Positions 19,126 to 29,300 of a stretch of DNA of 64,000 nt are shown here, one piece after another. Within the stretch, counting starts at the first letter, position 1; each line of letters begins with the position of its first letter. The notes below the pieces were generated by a model. The model was not told the DNA's origin. It did not search any database and saw only the letters and a program-made list of their open reading frames with translations. This DNA comes from UBA4416 sp963422675 (GTDB taxonomy: Bacteria > Bacteroidota > Bacteroidia > B-17B0 > Aurantibacillaceae), in assembly GCA_963422675.2 (NCBI GenBank), contig CAXVYS010000024.1, forward strand, positions 62,001 to 126,000, read 5' to 3'. Position numbers and translations under genes: made by a program.

Positions 19126-19197
19126 AGTGCGTTTTAGCATTTTTTTGCTAAGAATGCCTCTGAAATAATCGTATCTTTACACTCAAAAACCAAATAA

Positions 19198-19935
19198 ATG
19201 GAAACCAATTTTAGAAATACAGATTTAAATAACATACAAGGTGCAACGATTGAAAACACACGCTCATTGTTTGCATCTGTATTTACATGGATGTTTATTG
19301 CATTAGGCATTACTACTCTATGCTCATTAATTTTTGCTTACAATCCCTCTTTAGGCGCTTTATTACGCTACCAGGATGAAGCTACCGGCAGAACCGGTAC
19401 GTCTATGTTAGGCTGGGTGTGTATGCTTGCCCCTCTTGGCCTGGTTTTAATCATGAACTTCGCCTTTAATAAATTATCCTTTATCGCTTTAATAGGTATA
19501 TTCTTCACATTTTCAGCTTTATTTGGGATAAGCCTTAGCTCCATATTTTATGTATATAAACTGGATTCAATTGGTGTAGTATTTGCAAGCACCTGCGCTT
19601 TATTTGGTGTAATGGCTGTTGCAGGTTATACCACTAAAACGGATCTTACTAAAATGGGTTCTCTCTTAATAATAGGCCTGATAGGAGTTGTGATTGCTTC
19701 CTTAATTAATTTAGTTATGAGAAGCGACTTTATGGGTTATATCATTAGCATTATCAGTGTGGTTATTTTTACAGGATTAACCGCTTATGATGTTCAGAAA
19801 ATTAAAGAATTATCTCAGCAAAATACCGGTACTTCTGATTTTAAGAAAATTGGTGTGATGGGTGCATTAACCTTGTATCTGGATTTCATTAACTTATTTC
19901 TTGCCCTGTTACGTATATTTGGAAAAAGAGATTAA
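19198..19935 (+). CDS. Bax inhibitor-1/YccA family membrane protein
   Basis: A 245-residue protein with seven hydrophobic helices and family phrases: SLFASVFTWMFIALGIT at the first helix, AGYTTKTDLTKMGSLL (about 141-156) and the conserved LTAYDVQKIKEL (about 196-207), followed by YLDFINLFLALLRIFG. Members are inner membrane proteins; BsYetJ is a pH-dependent calcium leak channel. Single gene with its own promoter-like TATCTTTA upstream and a terminator after it. Confidence 0.92.
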   Translation: METNFRNTDLNNIQGATIENTRSLFASVFTWMFIALGITTLCSLIFAYNPSLGALLRYQDEATGRTGTSMLGWVCMLAPLGLVLIMNFAFNKLSFIALIGIFFTFSALFGISLSSIFYVYKLDSIGVVFASTCALFGVMAVAGYTTKTDLTKMGSLLIIGLIGVVIASLINLVMRSDFMGYIISIISVVIFTGLTAYDVQKIKELSQQNTGTSDFKKIGVMGALTLYLDFINLFLALLRIFGKRD

Positions 19936-19952
19936 GCCGGATTTTAAAATTG

Positions 19953-19988
19953 AAAAAGCCTTTGTACTCACATACAAAGGCTTTTTTA
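19953..19988. terminator. Bidirectional terminator
   Basis: Stem AAAAGCCTTTGTA/TACAAAGGCTTTT with a 6-nt loop, A-rich on one side and T-rich on the other. It serves the Bax-inhibitor gene and the convergent glycosyltransferase. Confidence 0.85.
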
Positions 19989-20005
19989 TTGAATACACAA
20001 CCTGC

Positions 20006-21244
20006 TTATTTATTTTTTAACTCAATCCATTTAGACATGTATTTAGTGCTTCCCATGGAATGATGCATTAATATGGAACCTATAAAATTTTTCGCGCGAT
20101 GTTCTTTTAGTGTAGAGTGTAATGTAGAGAGTTTCTTTAAAAAAGAAGCTTCATGAATGGCATCAGAAAAAAATTGATTCACAATTGTTACTCCATTATG
20201 CTGTGCAGCTTTCCATGCTGTTTCGTTACTATATAACTCTACGGCCTGTTCCGCTATCTTCTCTGCATCGTCTGCTATGTATCCATTCCACGGGTATTCT
20301 CCATGCATTCCCTCTGCTCCTATTTGGGTAGTTATGCTGGGGGTTCCATACTTCATGGCCTCCACCAACTTTCCTTTTATACCTGCACCAAATCTTAAAG
20401 GGGCCAACATTACCCTTGCATTCATCACGACCTCTTTCGAAACAAGAGCTCTTCCTTTCACCAAAAAACCCTGCTTCGGATTATTTAACACCGTTATTTT
20501 ATCAGGAGCATAGGCGCCGTAAATATGCAATTCGGCTTCCGGCAGTTGTTTCCTGATTAATGGCCAGATCTCTTCCTTTAAAAAAAGAACTGAATTTACG
20601 TTTGGTTCATGCAGAAAATTTCCGATGGTTACAAAGTGCTTTCTATTCCCAAATTCAGGCCATTCTTCAATTTCCTGCCTGTTTAGTGGCTTAAGTAAAA
20701 AGGGGATATAATGCAACAAGCTATCGTCTATTTTAAAAAATGAATGCAATAAATTCATTTCAAAAGGGGAAATAATTAAAGAAACATCGCAACGGTAAAT
20801 GCTGGCAATTTCTCTTCTGGCAATATCATTGAGTAAATCGGTTGGTGCAAATGCACGCTTCAGTTTAAAGGCTTCCTGCCTTGCTTTTCTCAGGCAATGC
20901 AAATCTTCTGTATCCAAAATTCTTATCGCATCAGGGCATTGTTCTGCTACCCTCCAGCCGTATTTTTCTTCGGTCATAAACCTATCAAATAATACCATTG
21001 TGGGTTGCAGCACTTTTAATTGCACATCGCACGATGAGTTATTTAACTCCAGGGGCATAAATTCAATGCCATAACCCGAAAGATCAAAGGAATGATCGGT
21101 TGGTTTTGCATCGCAGGCAATCGTAATTCTACAGTTATTTTTTTTAAACAGATCAATCAACTCTATCATCCGGCTTCCTGCAGCAGAGGATGCCGGCTCG
21201 GGCCAGACAGTACAAATAATAAGCAGGTGCTGATCTTTAAACAT
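20006..21244 (-). CDS. Glycosyltransferase, GT-B fold (GT4-like)
   Basis: A 412-residue cytosolic protein with no membrane helix. The N-terminal Rossmann half begins LLIICTVWPEPASSAAGSR, and the C-terminal half holds the nucleotide-sugar site: FVTIGNFLHEPN (about 223-234), ELHIYGAYAP, and FGAGIKGKLVEAMKYG (about 299-314), the typical GT4 donor-site helix, followed by GTPSITTQIGAEGM. Acceptor and sugar are unknown. It is a single gene between two terminators, so it is not part of a glycan operon here. Confidence 0.82.
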   Translation of the reverse strand: MFKDQHLLIICTVWPEPASSAAGSRMIELIDLFKKNNCRITIACDAKPTDHSFDLSGYGIEFMPLELNNSSCDVQLKVLQPTMVLFDRFMTEEKYGWRVAEQCPDAIRILDTEDLHCLRKARQEAFKLKRAFAPTDLLNDIARREIASIYRCDVSLIISPFEMNLLHSFFKIDDSLLHYIPFLLKPLNRQEIEEWPEFGNRKHFVTIGNFLHEPNVNSVLFLKEEIWPLIRKQLPEAELHIYGAYAPDKITVLNNPKQGFLVKGRALVSKEVVMNARVMLAPLRFGAGIKGKLVEAMKYGTPSITTQIGAEGMHGEYPWNGYIADDAEKIAEQAVELYSNETAWKAAQHNGVTIVNQFFSDAIHEASFLKKLSTLHSTLKEHRAKNFIGSILMHHSMGSTKYMSKWIELKNK

Positions 21245-21285
21245 AATCTAATTATAGGGCGAATGTATCGAAAATTCTTAAAATA

Positions 21286-21313
21286 AGAAGCCCCGTTATA
21301 TAACGGGGCTTCT
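21286..21313. terminator. Terminator of the giant surface-protein operon
   Basis: A perfect 14-bp palindrome AGAAGCCCCGTTAT/ATAACGGGGCTTCT, GC-rich in the middle, 31 nt beyond the stop of the leftward 4-kb gene and just before the start of the glycosyltransferase. The T run after it is weak in both directions. Confidence 0.7.
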
Positions 21314-21344
21314 TTCTATATGGTTTAATGGTTATAATATTACT

Positions 21345-24300
21345 CTATTTCGAGTGGAATACCGTTATAAAACCGTTGTATTTTTTACTGTCGTCCTGTA
21401 ATGTTAATACATAGAAGAACGTTCCATCGGCCAATCCATCTGCTTTCCATTTGTTATCATAGTTAGGAGTATCATATACTTTTCTTCCCCATCTGTCAAA
21501 GATAGTTAAGTTTGTATTCGGATGATGTTCCAGATTTTTTATCACAAACATTTCATTTGCATTATCACCGTTAGGCGTAATAATGTTAGGGATAACGATT
21601 TCGCAAGGTGGAAGAACAGTTATTACTTCGTAAGCTGCTTTGGTATAACCACAACTATCATTTACATAAACGCCAATATTATACTGGCCCTGATTTTCAG
21701 GACTTACAAATGACAAATTAGATGCTGTAGATATAGGGCTGGAGTTACCATCGATAAACCATCCGTATACATAATTCGGATACCCTCCATTTACAACTGA
21801 ATGAAGAACAAATGGAGTATTAGCACAGGTAGTTGAAGAATCTGTAATAGAAACAGACAGATCGTTGACAAAGTTTGAAACAACCATTGTATCCTTTGTC
21901 GCATTGGCACATTGGCCATTTACTGTAAGAACCAGTGTAGTAGTAGAATTTGCATTAGCAGTGTAACTTGAAGAGGTGTTGTTTCCTGTTGCAGGGATAT
22001 TGCCAGGGAGGGTTGTCCAGGAATAAGTATAAGGTGTTCCTGCATTACCGGGAGTTGCTGAACCAATGCCTGTAGTAATAACATAAGGTTTATCCATACA
22101 TTTTGTAATATCCTGCAACGGAGCTATTAATAGAGTTGCTTTAGGTAATACATTAACGGTAACGGTTTTAGTATCCGGCAATGACGCAGGACATGGCGAA
22201 GATCCTTTTACGATATAAATATTAGCTCCTACTGATGGAGGAGTAACCGTAATACTTGAACTTGTAGAAATTGGCAATGGTGAACCACTTTGCAAATAAT
22301 ACCAGTTATAATAGAGAGTTCCTGAAGAAAATAAATTTATGGGACTTCCTTCACAAATAGTTGTTTGTGTAGGAGTAGCCGTAATACTATTTACCAATGC
22401 CGGATAAAGCATTGCTAAAGTTTGAGATGCTACACAACCACCTATTGGATTAGTAACTGATACAGTATACACGATAGGCAAATTATTTGTAGGAGGTGTG
22501 ACAAAATTAGGAACAATTTTTAAAGAATCATTATTGTAATTATAAGCGATAGTTCCATTTGACGATACTGCTACTGTATAGGATGATGTTGGAGGAGAGT
22601 AAGAACAATATCCAATTTTCATATTAGGTAACATATATCCTCCATTTACCATACGGCCACCATACCCATTATCAGGAACCTGAGTTCCACCACACACAGG
22701 AGTTGCATCTTCCACATGATACATATTTGCTATGTAAGACATCTGTTTTAATTCGATAGAAACATTTTGAGTATAATTATAAGATGTATTCATTCCAAAG
22801 CAAGTTTCGATAATAATATTTGAAACCCCATCCCATAAATAAGATTGAGAAAAATTATGCGTCATCCATCCGGCGGCAACCGGCTGATTACTATTTGCAT
22901 AAACGGTTTGCATACCGGCGGTAATAAACGACTGGCCAACACCACCCGATACATTTGGCAAATCATTTAAACTAGTACAACCCATTTTAATAGAAAAATT
23001 CGGATAATTGGTTATACTCGTATTCAACGCCAATATATTAAACGCTAAACTGGAAATTCTGCCACCCGTTATCCCTGCTGCATTTAAATCTGCTTTTCGC
23101 ACAAGAAACTGGTGCCTTCCATATGTATAATAATTCCCATAAGTGGTTGGATAACTTGTGGAACCATTTTGAACGAACGGCCCCGAAGCAAATAAATTAA
23201 CAGGTGTATTACCTGAACATAACGTAGGATCAACACCACATATTGCCGGTGGACCTGATCCAAAGCTTAATGATACTTTTGCCGTATCATTTGGAAAGCA
23301 CAAAACAGTATTGGTAGTAGTAATTGTAAAATTAGTTTGAATTGGGGTAATGGTAAAAGTATTTATATAAATACAGGCTCCATCGTTAATTGTAGCAGTG
23401 TAAGAATCCTGAGCTAAAGGAGTTAACGTTAATGTAACGGCTGAAGTTGTTGTATTCGTTATAATAGCATTAGCACTGTTGTTCACTACATAAGTATAAG
23501 GAGCAGGATTTGATGCACTTAAATTCAATACAATTGACCCATTGCTTGAACCTGGGCAAACATTGTTTTGATTGGTTAAATAAGTACTGCCACCCGGTGT
23601 TTGCACAAGCGTGTATTGGATAGAATCACGACAACCAAACTGGTTGGTATATGATAAATTATAAATATCTCCGGCTACTGCATTCGTTATATATAATGTG
23701 TCATTTGTACCATTTGGCGAAGGAATAGGAGTAACTCCGTAAAACCATTGGTAGTTGGTTCCTCCGGTTTTAGGAATAGACGTAGCGTTGCCACAAAAAG
23801 AATGCGACTGTGTAAGGAAAGACGCCGGTGTTATGCCAACCGTTAAACTCGCTGGTGCCTGACCGCAAGCACCGGCTGTTACTACTACACTATAGGTTCC
23901 CGGTGCTAAATTTGTGGCAGTTTGTGAGGTACTCACTATAGATCCCGTTGTTGGCCCTGATGTACTGGTCCATTGGTAACTATAGCCAATGCTACTACCA
24001 CTTGCCTGTACATAAGCCGTTCCTGAAGAACCTCCGGCACAAGAACTCGTTGAATTTAAATTAATAATATTAACGGTTGTAGGAACAATAGATACAGTAG
24101 ATGTAAGTGTACAGCCTCCCGGTGAGGTCATATGCACAGAATATACCGTTCCGGCACCCGGGCCATTTACAATTAACGTATCATTTGTTGCCCCCGGTAT
24201 TGGGTTATTAGACGGATCAAACCATTGGTAAGTAATAAACCCTGAAGGAGCCACTAACGTTGCGTAAGTTGAGCCGGTACACATATTTACATACGGCGTT

Positions 24301-25361
24301 CCTATTCCTCCACATTCTGCATCTACATAAGCATACCCTGCATGCCCACCCAATGTACATCCTCCTACCTCAAAATTAATTGACACATTCGTTCCTGACG
24401 GTAGCATTGATAAATCCACAGAATAAAATTGCCATTTTCTATATTTAACAACATCAAAATTCATCTGATAGGCCGATGTCTTTAATGAATCGGCAGGTGA
24501 AGATGTTTTAGGATTAAAAGTGTAAGATGTACATCCCGGAAGTATTGCACCCGTGCTTTCATTTCTTATTTCCACTTTAAAATAGGGTGATTCTTCCGGC
24601 AAATGACTAGAAGGATCATTTAAAACCACAGCATAACTAAATGTTAGTTGCTTATTTGACGCAGATGTTGTAGTAATATATTTTAAACGGCATGCTCTGT
24701 TATTTGCATTACTACTGTTCATACGCACAGATACCGGATCAAAACTAAAAGGACTTACAAAAGGAATTTCAGAAATAGTTTGTGCACCAACCACTTTACA
24801 GGCAAGCGAATCATACCCAAATTGAGGTGCTCCCGGCAATACCGGATTTGTTGCAGGAATAGTCATTACTGTGTGGTAATTAGTTGTATTTCCAACTGAC
24901 ACATTATTTCCTGCAGTATTCACAATTATTGAACCAGCTGATGTGTATATTGGATTTCCTCCTGAAGCACCAGTAGATACTGTACCAGATCCACCTGTCC
25001 AACCATTAAAGTTATATTGTTCAAAACCCATATTAGGGCAGCCTATACTTTGTGGTTGGTTCGGTTGTATATAAATAACTGTTTCCGAAACATCTGTTGC
25101 TCCAGATGATTCATAAGGTGTATGCTTATGGGCTTGTTTTTCCAACGCTTTTTTAGAAGAAAAATCGTTCTTCAAAAATTCCACATAACCTTTTACCTCA
25201 GATTCAGGAATCCCTTTTGATCTTGCTTCCTGATAGGCTTTAGCAAGATCAAAAGAACCGTTGACCTGGGTCTTTATTTTATTTGTTTGACCAATACATA
25301 AATTGTTTAAAGTGAATAATAAACCCGCTATAATGCCAATCCTACATTTTGTACTAGTCAT
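21345..25361 (-). CDS. Giant secreted protein with type B T9SS sorting domain (copy 2)
   Basis: A 1338-residue secreted protein with a signal peptide (about 1-25). A soluble N-terminal region (to about 360) resembles a carbohydrate-binding or jellyroll fold. Then come several Ig/PKD-like repeats rich in Ser, Thr and Asn, a region at about 715-915 shared with the neighbour (GRHQFLVRKADLNAAG, NYPNFSIKMGCT, HNFSQSYLWDGVSNIIIE), and a type B sorting domain at 1253-1338 (PNIITPNGDNANEMFVIKNL, FDRWGRKVYD). It is presumably exported by the T9SS and kept on the surface. It lies 9 nt downstream of its paralog, probably in one transcript. Confidence 0.85.
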   Translation of the reverse strand: MTSTKCRIGIIAGLLFTLNNLCIGQTNKIKTQVNGSFDLAKAYQEARSKGIPESEVKGYVEFLKNDFSSKKALEKQAHKHTPYESSGATDVSETVIYIQPNQPQSIGCPNMGFEQYNFNGWTGGSGTVSTGASGGNPIYTSAGSIIVNTAGNNVSVGNTTNYHTVMTIPATNPVLPGAPQFGYDSLACKVVGAQTISEIPFVSPFSFDPVSVRMNSSNANNRACRLKYITTTSASNKQLTFSYAVVLNDPSSHLPEESPYFKVEIRNESTGAILPGCTSYTFNPKTSSPADSLKTSAYQMNFDVVKYRKWQFYSVDLSMLPSGTNVSINFEVGGCTLGGHAGYAYVDAECGGIGTPYVNMCTGSTYATLVAPSGFITYQWFDPSNNPIPGATNDTLIVNGPGAGTVYSVHMTSPGGCTLTSTVSIVPTTVNIINLNSTSSCAGGSSGTAYVQASGSSIGYSYQWTSTSGPTTGSIVSTSQTATNLAPGTYSVVVTAGACGQAPASLTVGITPASFLTQSHSFCGNATSIPKTGGTNYQWFYGVTPIPSPNGTNDTLYITNAVAGDIYNLSYTNQFGCRDSIQYTLVQTPGGSTYLTNQNNVCPGSSNGSIVLNLSASNPAPYTYVVNNSANAIITNTTTSAVTLTLTPLAQDSYTATINDGACIYINTFTITPIQTNFTITTTNTVLCFPNDTAKVSLSFGSGPPAICGVDPTLCSGNTPVNLFASGPFVQNGSTSYPTTYGNYYTYGRHQFLVRKADLNAAGITGGRISSLAFNILALNTSITNYPNFSIKMGCTSLNDLPNVSGGVGQSFITAGMQTVYANSNQPVAAGWMTHNFSQSYLWDGVSNIIIETCFGMNTSYNYTQNVSIELKQMSYIANMYHVEDATPVCGGTQVPDNGYGGRMVNGGYMLPNMKIGYCSYSPPTSSYTVAVSSNGTIAYNYNNDSLKIVPNFVTPPTNNLPIVYTVSVTNPIGGCVASQTLAMLYPALVNSITATPTQTTICEGSPINLFSSGTLYYNWYYLQSGSPLPISTSSSITVTPPSVGANIYIVKGSSPCPASLPDTKTVTVNVLPKATLLIAPLQDITKCMDKPYVITTGIGSATPGNAGTPYTYSWTTLPGNIPATGNNTSSSYTANANSTTTLVLTVNGQCANATKDTMVVSNFVNDLSVSITDSSTTCANTPFVLHSVVNGGYPNYVYGWFIDGNSSPISTASNLSFVSPENQGQYNIGVYVNDSCGYTKAAYEVITVLPPCEIVIPNIITPNGDNANEMFVIKNLEHHPNTNLTIFDRWGRKVYDTPNYDNKWKADGLADGTFFYVLTLQDDSKKYNGFITVFHSK
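21348..21605 (-). repeat. Near-identical type B sorting-domain repeat, copy 2
   Basis: This stretch codes for the last 86 residues and differs from 25374-25631 at only two residues and at scattered silent sites. The two copies are direct repeats about 4 kb apart. Confidence 0.9.
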
Positions 25362-25370
25362 AATATATCT

Positions 25371-28300
25371 TTATTTTGAATGAAACACTGTTATAAAACC
25401 ATTGTATTTTTTACTGTCGTCCTGTAATGTTAATACATAAAAGAACGTTCCATCTGCCAATCCGTCTGCTTTCCATTTGTTATCATAGTTAGGACTATCA
25501 TACACTTTTCTTCCCCATCTGTCAAAGATAGTTAAGCTTGTATTTGGATGATGTTCCAGATTTTTTATCACAAACATTTCATTTGCATTATCACCGTTAG
25601 GGGTAATAATATTAGGAATAACGATTTCACATGGAGGTAATACTGTGATCACTTCATAATCGGCTTTGCTATATCCACAGCTATCGTTCACATACACACC
25701 AATGGTGTAATTCCCCTGAACAGCCGGACTAACATATGAGAATACATTTCCTGTTCCTGCCGGATTTGTACTTGGGTCAACAAACCAGGTATAAGAATAA
25801 CCTGAAGGACCACCGTAACCGCCTGTTGCCAACGCGTGTAAAGCAAAAGGAGTGCCTGCACAGGTTGTTGAACTATCGAGGATAGAAACATTTAAGGTAT
25901 TAGCGAAATTTTTCACAACCACTGTATCTGATGCAGAAACTGCACACACACCACTTACCATTAATACTAAGGTTGATGTGTTATTGCTGTTAACTGTGTA
26001 AGAAGAGGTTGTATTGGTTCCTGGTGCAGGAGTGTTCCCAGGCAATGTTACCCAACTGTAGGTATAAGGAGCACCTGTATTACCCGGAGTAGATGAATTT
26101 GCTCCCGTAGTAATTACAAATGGTTTATCCATACATTTTGTCTGATCAACCATAGGTGCAATAACCAGGTTTGCTAAAGGCACTACATTTACGTGTACTG
26201 TATAATTTACAGTTGATGTGGTACAATATGCACCGGCAGTTAAAACATAGGTATTAATACCTGCCTGTACCGGTACATGCGTATACGTTGAATTAGTAGT
26301 AAGCTGAACAGGTACTCCACCTTGGATATAGCTAATGGTATAACTATCTGCGCTTCCTGCATTTAATACTACCGGGCTTCCGATACATACTGAATTAGTG
26401 TTAGCTGCAAAGGACGCATTCACAATTCCTAAGTTATTGTTTACACAAATCACCGTGTCTTTAATACAACCACCAATTGGGTTAGTTACTGTAATTGTAT
26501 AACATGTAATTGAATTGATGTTTGGTAAATCAATCTTGATTGAATCTTTAGTTGCCGGTATAACTACACCTAATGTAGGTGTAACCGCTACGTTAAACTG
26601 ACCCGGTACTTGTTGTGCCAAACAGTTTCCGAATTTTACATTAGGTCTTAAGGTAGATGTACTCCCAGCGGTACTAGTACCACATAAAGGCGTTGGATCA
26701 CTAAATGCGTATGTAACAGAGTTAAAAGCAGTTGTATTGTAATATACAGCGCTACTGTTTGTCCATGGAGATATATCATTACATATATCCACTAAAATAT
26801 TTGATGCACCGTCCCAGATATAAGGAGTAGTAAAGTTATGAGTATTTAAACCCGGAGTTATTGGCGTATTTGCCTGATATACCTGTGTTAAGCCTGCATT
26901 ATCAAATGTAGTCGTTAAAGCTGTTGCCGCAGTACATTTTAACTTAATCGTAAAATTAGGATAGTTGGATAAACCTGTTACCGTTGCAATACTAAAAGAA
27001 ATACTTGATAATTTACCGGCAACAAGCCCTGCAGCAGTTAACTCTGTGGCTCTGAATAAATATTGATGCCTTGTGTTACCCCATAAATTCGCATAAGGTG
27101 TTGTAGCAGTACCGGATGTATTTGATGCACCTGTACCTACATTGATACTGTTTGCCACAACACAGGTTGTATTTCCTGGGCCGCAGGCTGCACTACTTGA
27201 AACGGCATAATGAAAAGCCATTCTTGCAGTATCCTGAGTTACACAATAAACAGATCCGCCACTTACTGCATTCGTACTGATACTATAGCTTGGGCTTTCG
27301 TAAACATTCACGGCAGCTATAGCTGTAGATACACAACCATATTGATTTGTAATAGTTACGCTATAATTACCGGCCGTTACATTGGATGTTTGTGAATTAG
27401 GTGTTCCAACAGTTCCTGTTCCCGTCCATGTATAAGTATATGGCGCCTGGTTTCCTGCAGTATAGGTATTATCCGCTACTAAAAGTGTAGAAGAAGCATC
27501 CCCATTACAATAAGACAAGAATCCGTTAATAGCTGCCACTGGTACAGGATTAATATTGATATTTCCTGTAATGGTTTTTTTACACTGACCCGATTTTAAG
27601 GTTACAAACACAAGCGAATCGGAAGGGATAACGGTTGTATAAGTGGTACTGGCTGTTGTAGAATTATTATTCCACAAATAGCTGTCTGGTACACCTCCAT
27701 TTACAACCACACTCGCCGAGACCGTTTGGCCGGGACAGGCTCCAATGGTAGGAGTAAGGACAATGGTTCCATTTAAATTATTTACCGCCGATTGATTAAT
27801 GTAAACGACAAAAGACTGGACGGATGTTTGAACAGGAGTTCCGTTATCAGTCGCAGACATCGTTACGGTATGATAACCTCCAGGAGCTGTATTTCCATCA
27901 ATCGTCATATAAATATCGGCACTGTTCCCGTAAGAAATATTGGTGTAAGTAAATGAAGCTCCCAAAGTAGCTGCTACAGCTGTAATTGCAACAGTTTGTG
28001 TAGGCTCCGGGGCAATAAATGTATTTTTGATATAAAGCGTATCGTTACCACACACCTTTGCTGTATCACAATATCCTACTAAAGTGGATATTGGTTCCTG
28101 ATTACCACCTATAGGAGGGCAAACATTAAAAAAGAACGTTTTATGACTCAACCAATCCACACCATCACTGTTTCCACCAGGCCCGTCATAAGCAGCACCC
28201 GGAATACCATAACGGCCAATTACAAAATAATCAATCCCATTACCTGCATTTGCTCCAACAGTAGCAGGAGTACCAGGTTGAGTTATAGGGAAACCACCGG

Positions 28301-29147
28301 CTCCTCCGGATGCATCACCGGTTGTCCATTGCATGTTACCATAATAAAAACCAACATTTTTTCCCGGAGGCAATATTGGATCAGCACCATTGGTAATGAT
28401 CATTTGAAAGCTATTTGTTAAATCTGAATGAGAATTGAAGTACCCGCTGTTTGTCCAGGTAAATACGGCATAAGTTGGGAAAACATCATAGGTGAATGAA
28501 CCACTCCCTCGGTTATCTAAATCCGACCAAAAAGGAGCGATCATTTTATCATTAGGAGCGGGAAAGCCTACAGAACTAAAAACGGCACTGTTTGTTGGAG
28601 GAAATTGAATGTTACCATTCGATGACATGTTTACCTGTGTGTAATTAGTGCCATAAAAACAAAAGTTGAATGGTAAATTGATATATGCTCCATGAGCACT
28701 GAAATATGTGTTATCATCCACCGGACCTGGAAAAGTTTGTGTAGTTCCCGGAGTAACAGGATCACAAGGCGTTAACGTTGTAGTTGTTGGTGTAGGGTTA
28801 TTGAAGGTAGTTTTTTGCATGGAAACAATTTTCCCTTCTTTGTGTGTTACTTCGTAATGCTCTAATTGCCCTTTAGCCTTTAAATCAGCATACTCTTTAC
28901 TATCAAGCTCCACTTTCCCCTGCATACCGTAAAATGGCTTACCATCGGTAACCTGAATTACTCCATGTTGCTCCAGGTTTTTAGCTGATGAGGGATTAAC
29001 TGTTCCTGAAGTTGTTGCAGCAGAACTAGATTTTAATCTTTCAATATCCTTAAGTTTCTCAGCCATTTGATTCTGAACATCATTTTTCGTTTGAGAGAAC
29101 CCAAAAAGAGAATATAATAGGAAAAAAGTTAGTAAAAGTTGTTTCAT
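25371..29147 (-). CDS. Giant secreted protein with nidogen-like domain and type B sorting domain (copy 1)
   Basis: A 1258-residue secreted protein starting MKQLLLTFFLLYSLFGFSQ. After a charged linker comes a nidogen-like (NIDO) domain at about 140-340 (MIAPFWSDLDNRGSGSFTYD, FQMIITNGAD, NVGFYYGNMQW). Then follow Ig-like repeats, the region shared with the neighbour (about 690-840: RHQYLFRATELTAAG, YIWDGASNILVDICND), further Ig-like units and a type B sorting domain at 1173-1258. The ATG at 29147 is preferred over a TTG two codons upstream. Its promoter TAACTTTG lies 18 nt upstream. Surface adhesion or matrix binding is likely but not shown. Confidence 0.86.
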   Translation of the reverse strand: MKQLLLTFFLLYSLFGFSQTKNDVQNQMAEKLKDIERLKSSSAATTSGTVNPSSAKNLEQHGVIQVTDGKPFYGMQGKVELDSKEYADLKAKGQLEHYEVTHKEGKIVSMQKTTFNNPTPTTTTLTPCDPVTPGTTQTFPGPVDDNTYFSAHGAYINLPFNFCFYGTNYTQVNMSSNGNIQFPPTNSAVFSSVGFPAPNDKMIAPFWSDLDNRGSGSFTYDVFPTYAVFTWTNSGYFNSHSDLTNSFQMIITNGADPILPPGKNVGFYYGNMQWTTGDASGGAGGFPITQPGTPATVGANAGNGIDYFVIGRYGIPGAAYDGPGGNSDGVDWLSHKTFFFNVCPPIGGNQEPISTLVGYCDTAKVCGNDTLYIKNTFIAPEPTQTVAITAVAATLGASFTYTNISYGNSADIYMTIDGNTAPGGYHTVTMSATDNGTPVQTSVQSFVVYINQSAVNNLNGTIVLTPTIGACPGQTVSASVVVNGGVPDSYLWNNNSTTASTTYTTVIPSDSLVFVTLKSGQCKKTITGNININPVPVAAINGFLSYCNGDASSTLLVADNTYTAGNQAPYTYTWTGTGTVGTPNSQTSNVTAGNYSVTITNQYGCVSTAIAAVNVYESPSYSISTNAVSGGSVYCVTQDTARMAFHYAVSSSAACGPGNTTCVVANSINVGTGASNTSGTATTPYANLWGNTRHQYLFRATELTAAGLVAGKLSSISFSIATVTGLSNYPNFTIKLKCTAATALTTTFDNAGLTQVYQANTPITPGLNTHNFTTPYIWDGASNILVDICNDISPWTNSSAVYYNTTAFNSVTYAFSDPTPLCGTSTAGSTSTLRPNVKFGNCLAQQVPGQFNVAVTPTLGVVIPATKDSIKIDLPNINSITCYTITVTNPIGGCIKDTVICVNNNLGIVNASFAANTNSVCIGSPVVLNAGSADSYTISYIQGGVPVQLTTNSTYTHVPVQAGINTYVLTAGAYCTTSTVNYTVHVNVVPLANLVIAPMVDQTKCMDKPFVITTGANSSTPGNTGAPYTYSWVTLPGNTPAPGTNTTSSYTVNSNNTSTLVLMVSGVCAVSASDTVVVKNFANTLNVSILDSSTTCAGTPFALHALATGGYGGPSGYSYTWFVDPSTNPAGTGNVFSYVSPAVQGNYTIGVYVNDSCGYSKADYEVITVLPPCEIVIPNIITPNGDNANEMFVIKNLEHHPNTSLTIFDRWGRKVYDSPNYDNKWKADGLADGTFFYVLTLQDDSKKYNGFITVFHSK
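25374..25631 (-). repeat. Near-identical type B sorting-domain repeat, copy 1
   Basis: Partner of 21348-21605. The coded 86 residues differ only at N/S and T/S positions near NTSLTIFDRWG and KVYDSPNYD, while the preceding 150 residues of the two proteins are clearly more diverged. Confidence 0.9.
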
Positions 29148-29165
29148 GTTCAATTATTTTAAACT

Positions 29166-29173
29166 CAAAGTTA
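29166..29173 (-). promoter_or_regulatory. Putative -7 promoter element (TAACTTTG) for the giant-protein operon
   Basis: On the minus strand the octamer matches TAnnTTTG, with a TTG about 18 nt upstream as a -33 candidate. It ends 18 nt before the ATG at 29147 and shares the intergenic region with a divergent promoter for PBP1A. Confidence 0.6.
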
Positions 29174-29292
29174 ACAAAAAAAATACAGAATCAATTTTTT
29201 GCCGTTATTAATTAACCTATTATATACTGTTAAAAAATGTCATTTATTGGATTTCTATTTTTATAATAATTTTTACATACCAGGTTTTAAAT

Positions 29293-29300
29293 TAACTTTG
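29293..29300 (+). promoter_or_regulatory. Putative -7 promoter element (TAACTTTG) for PBP1A
   Basis: TAnnTTTG match ending 15 nt before the ATG at 29316. It lies inside a possible longer reading frame, which argues that translation starts at 29316 and not at the upstream TTG. Confidence 0.6.
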
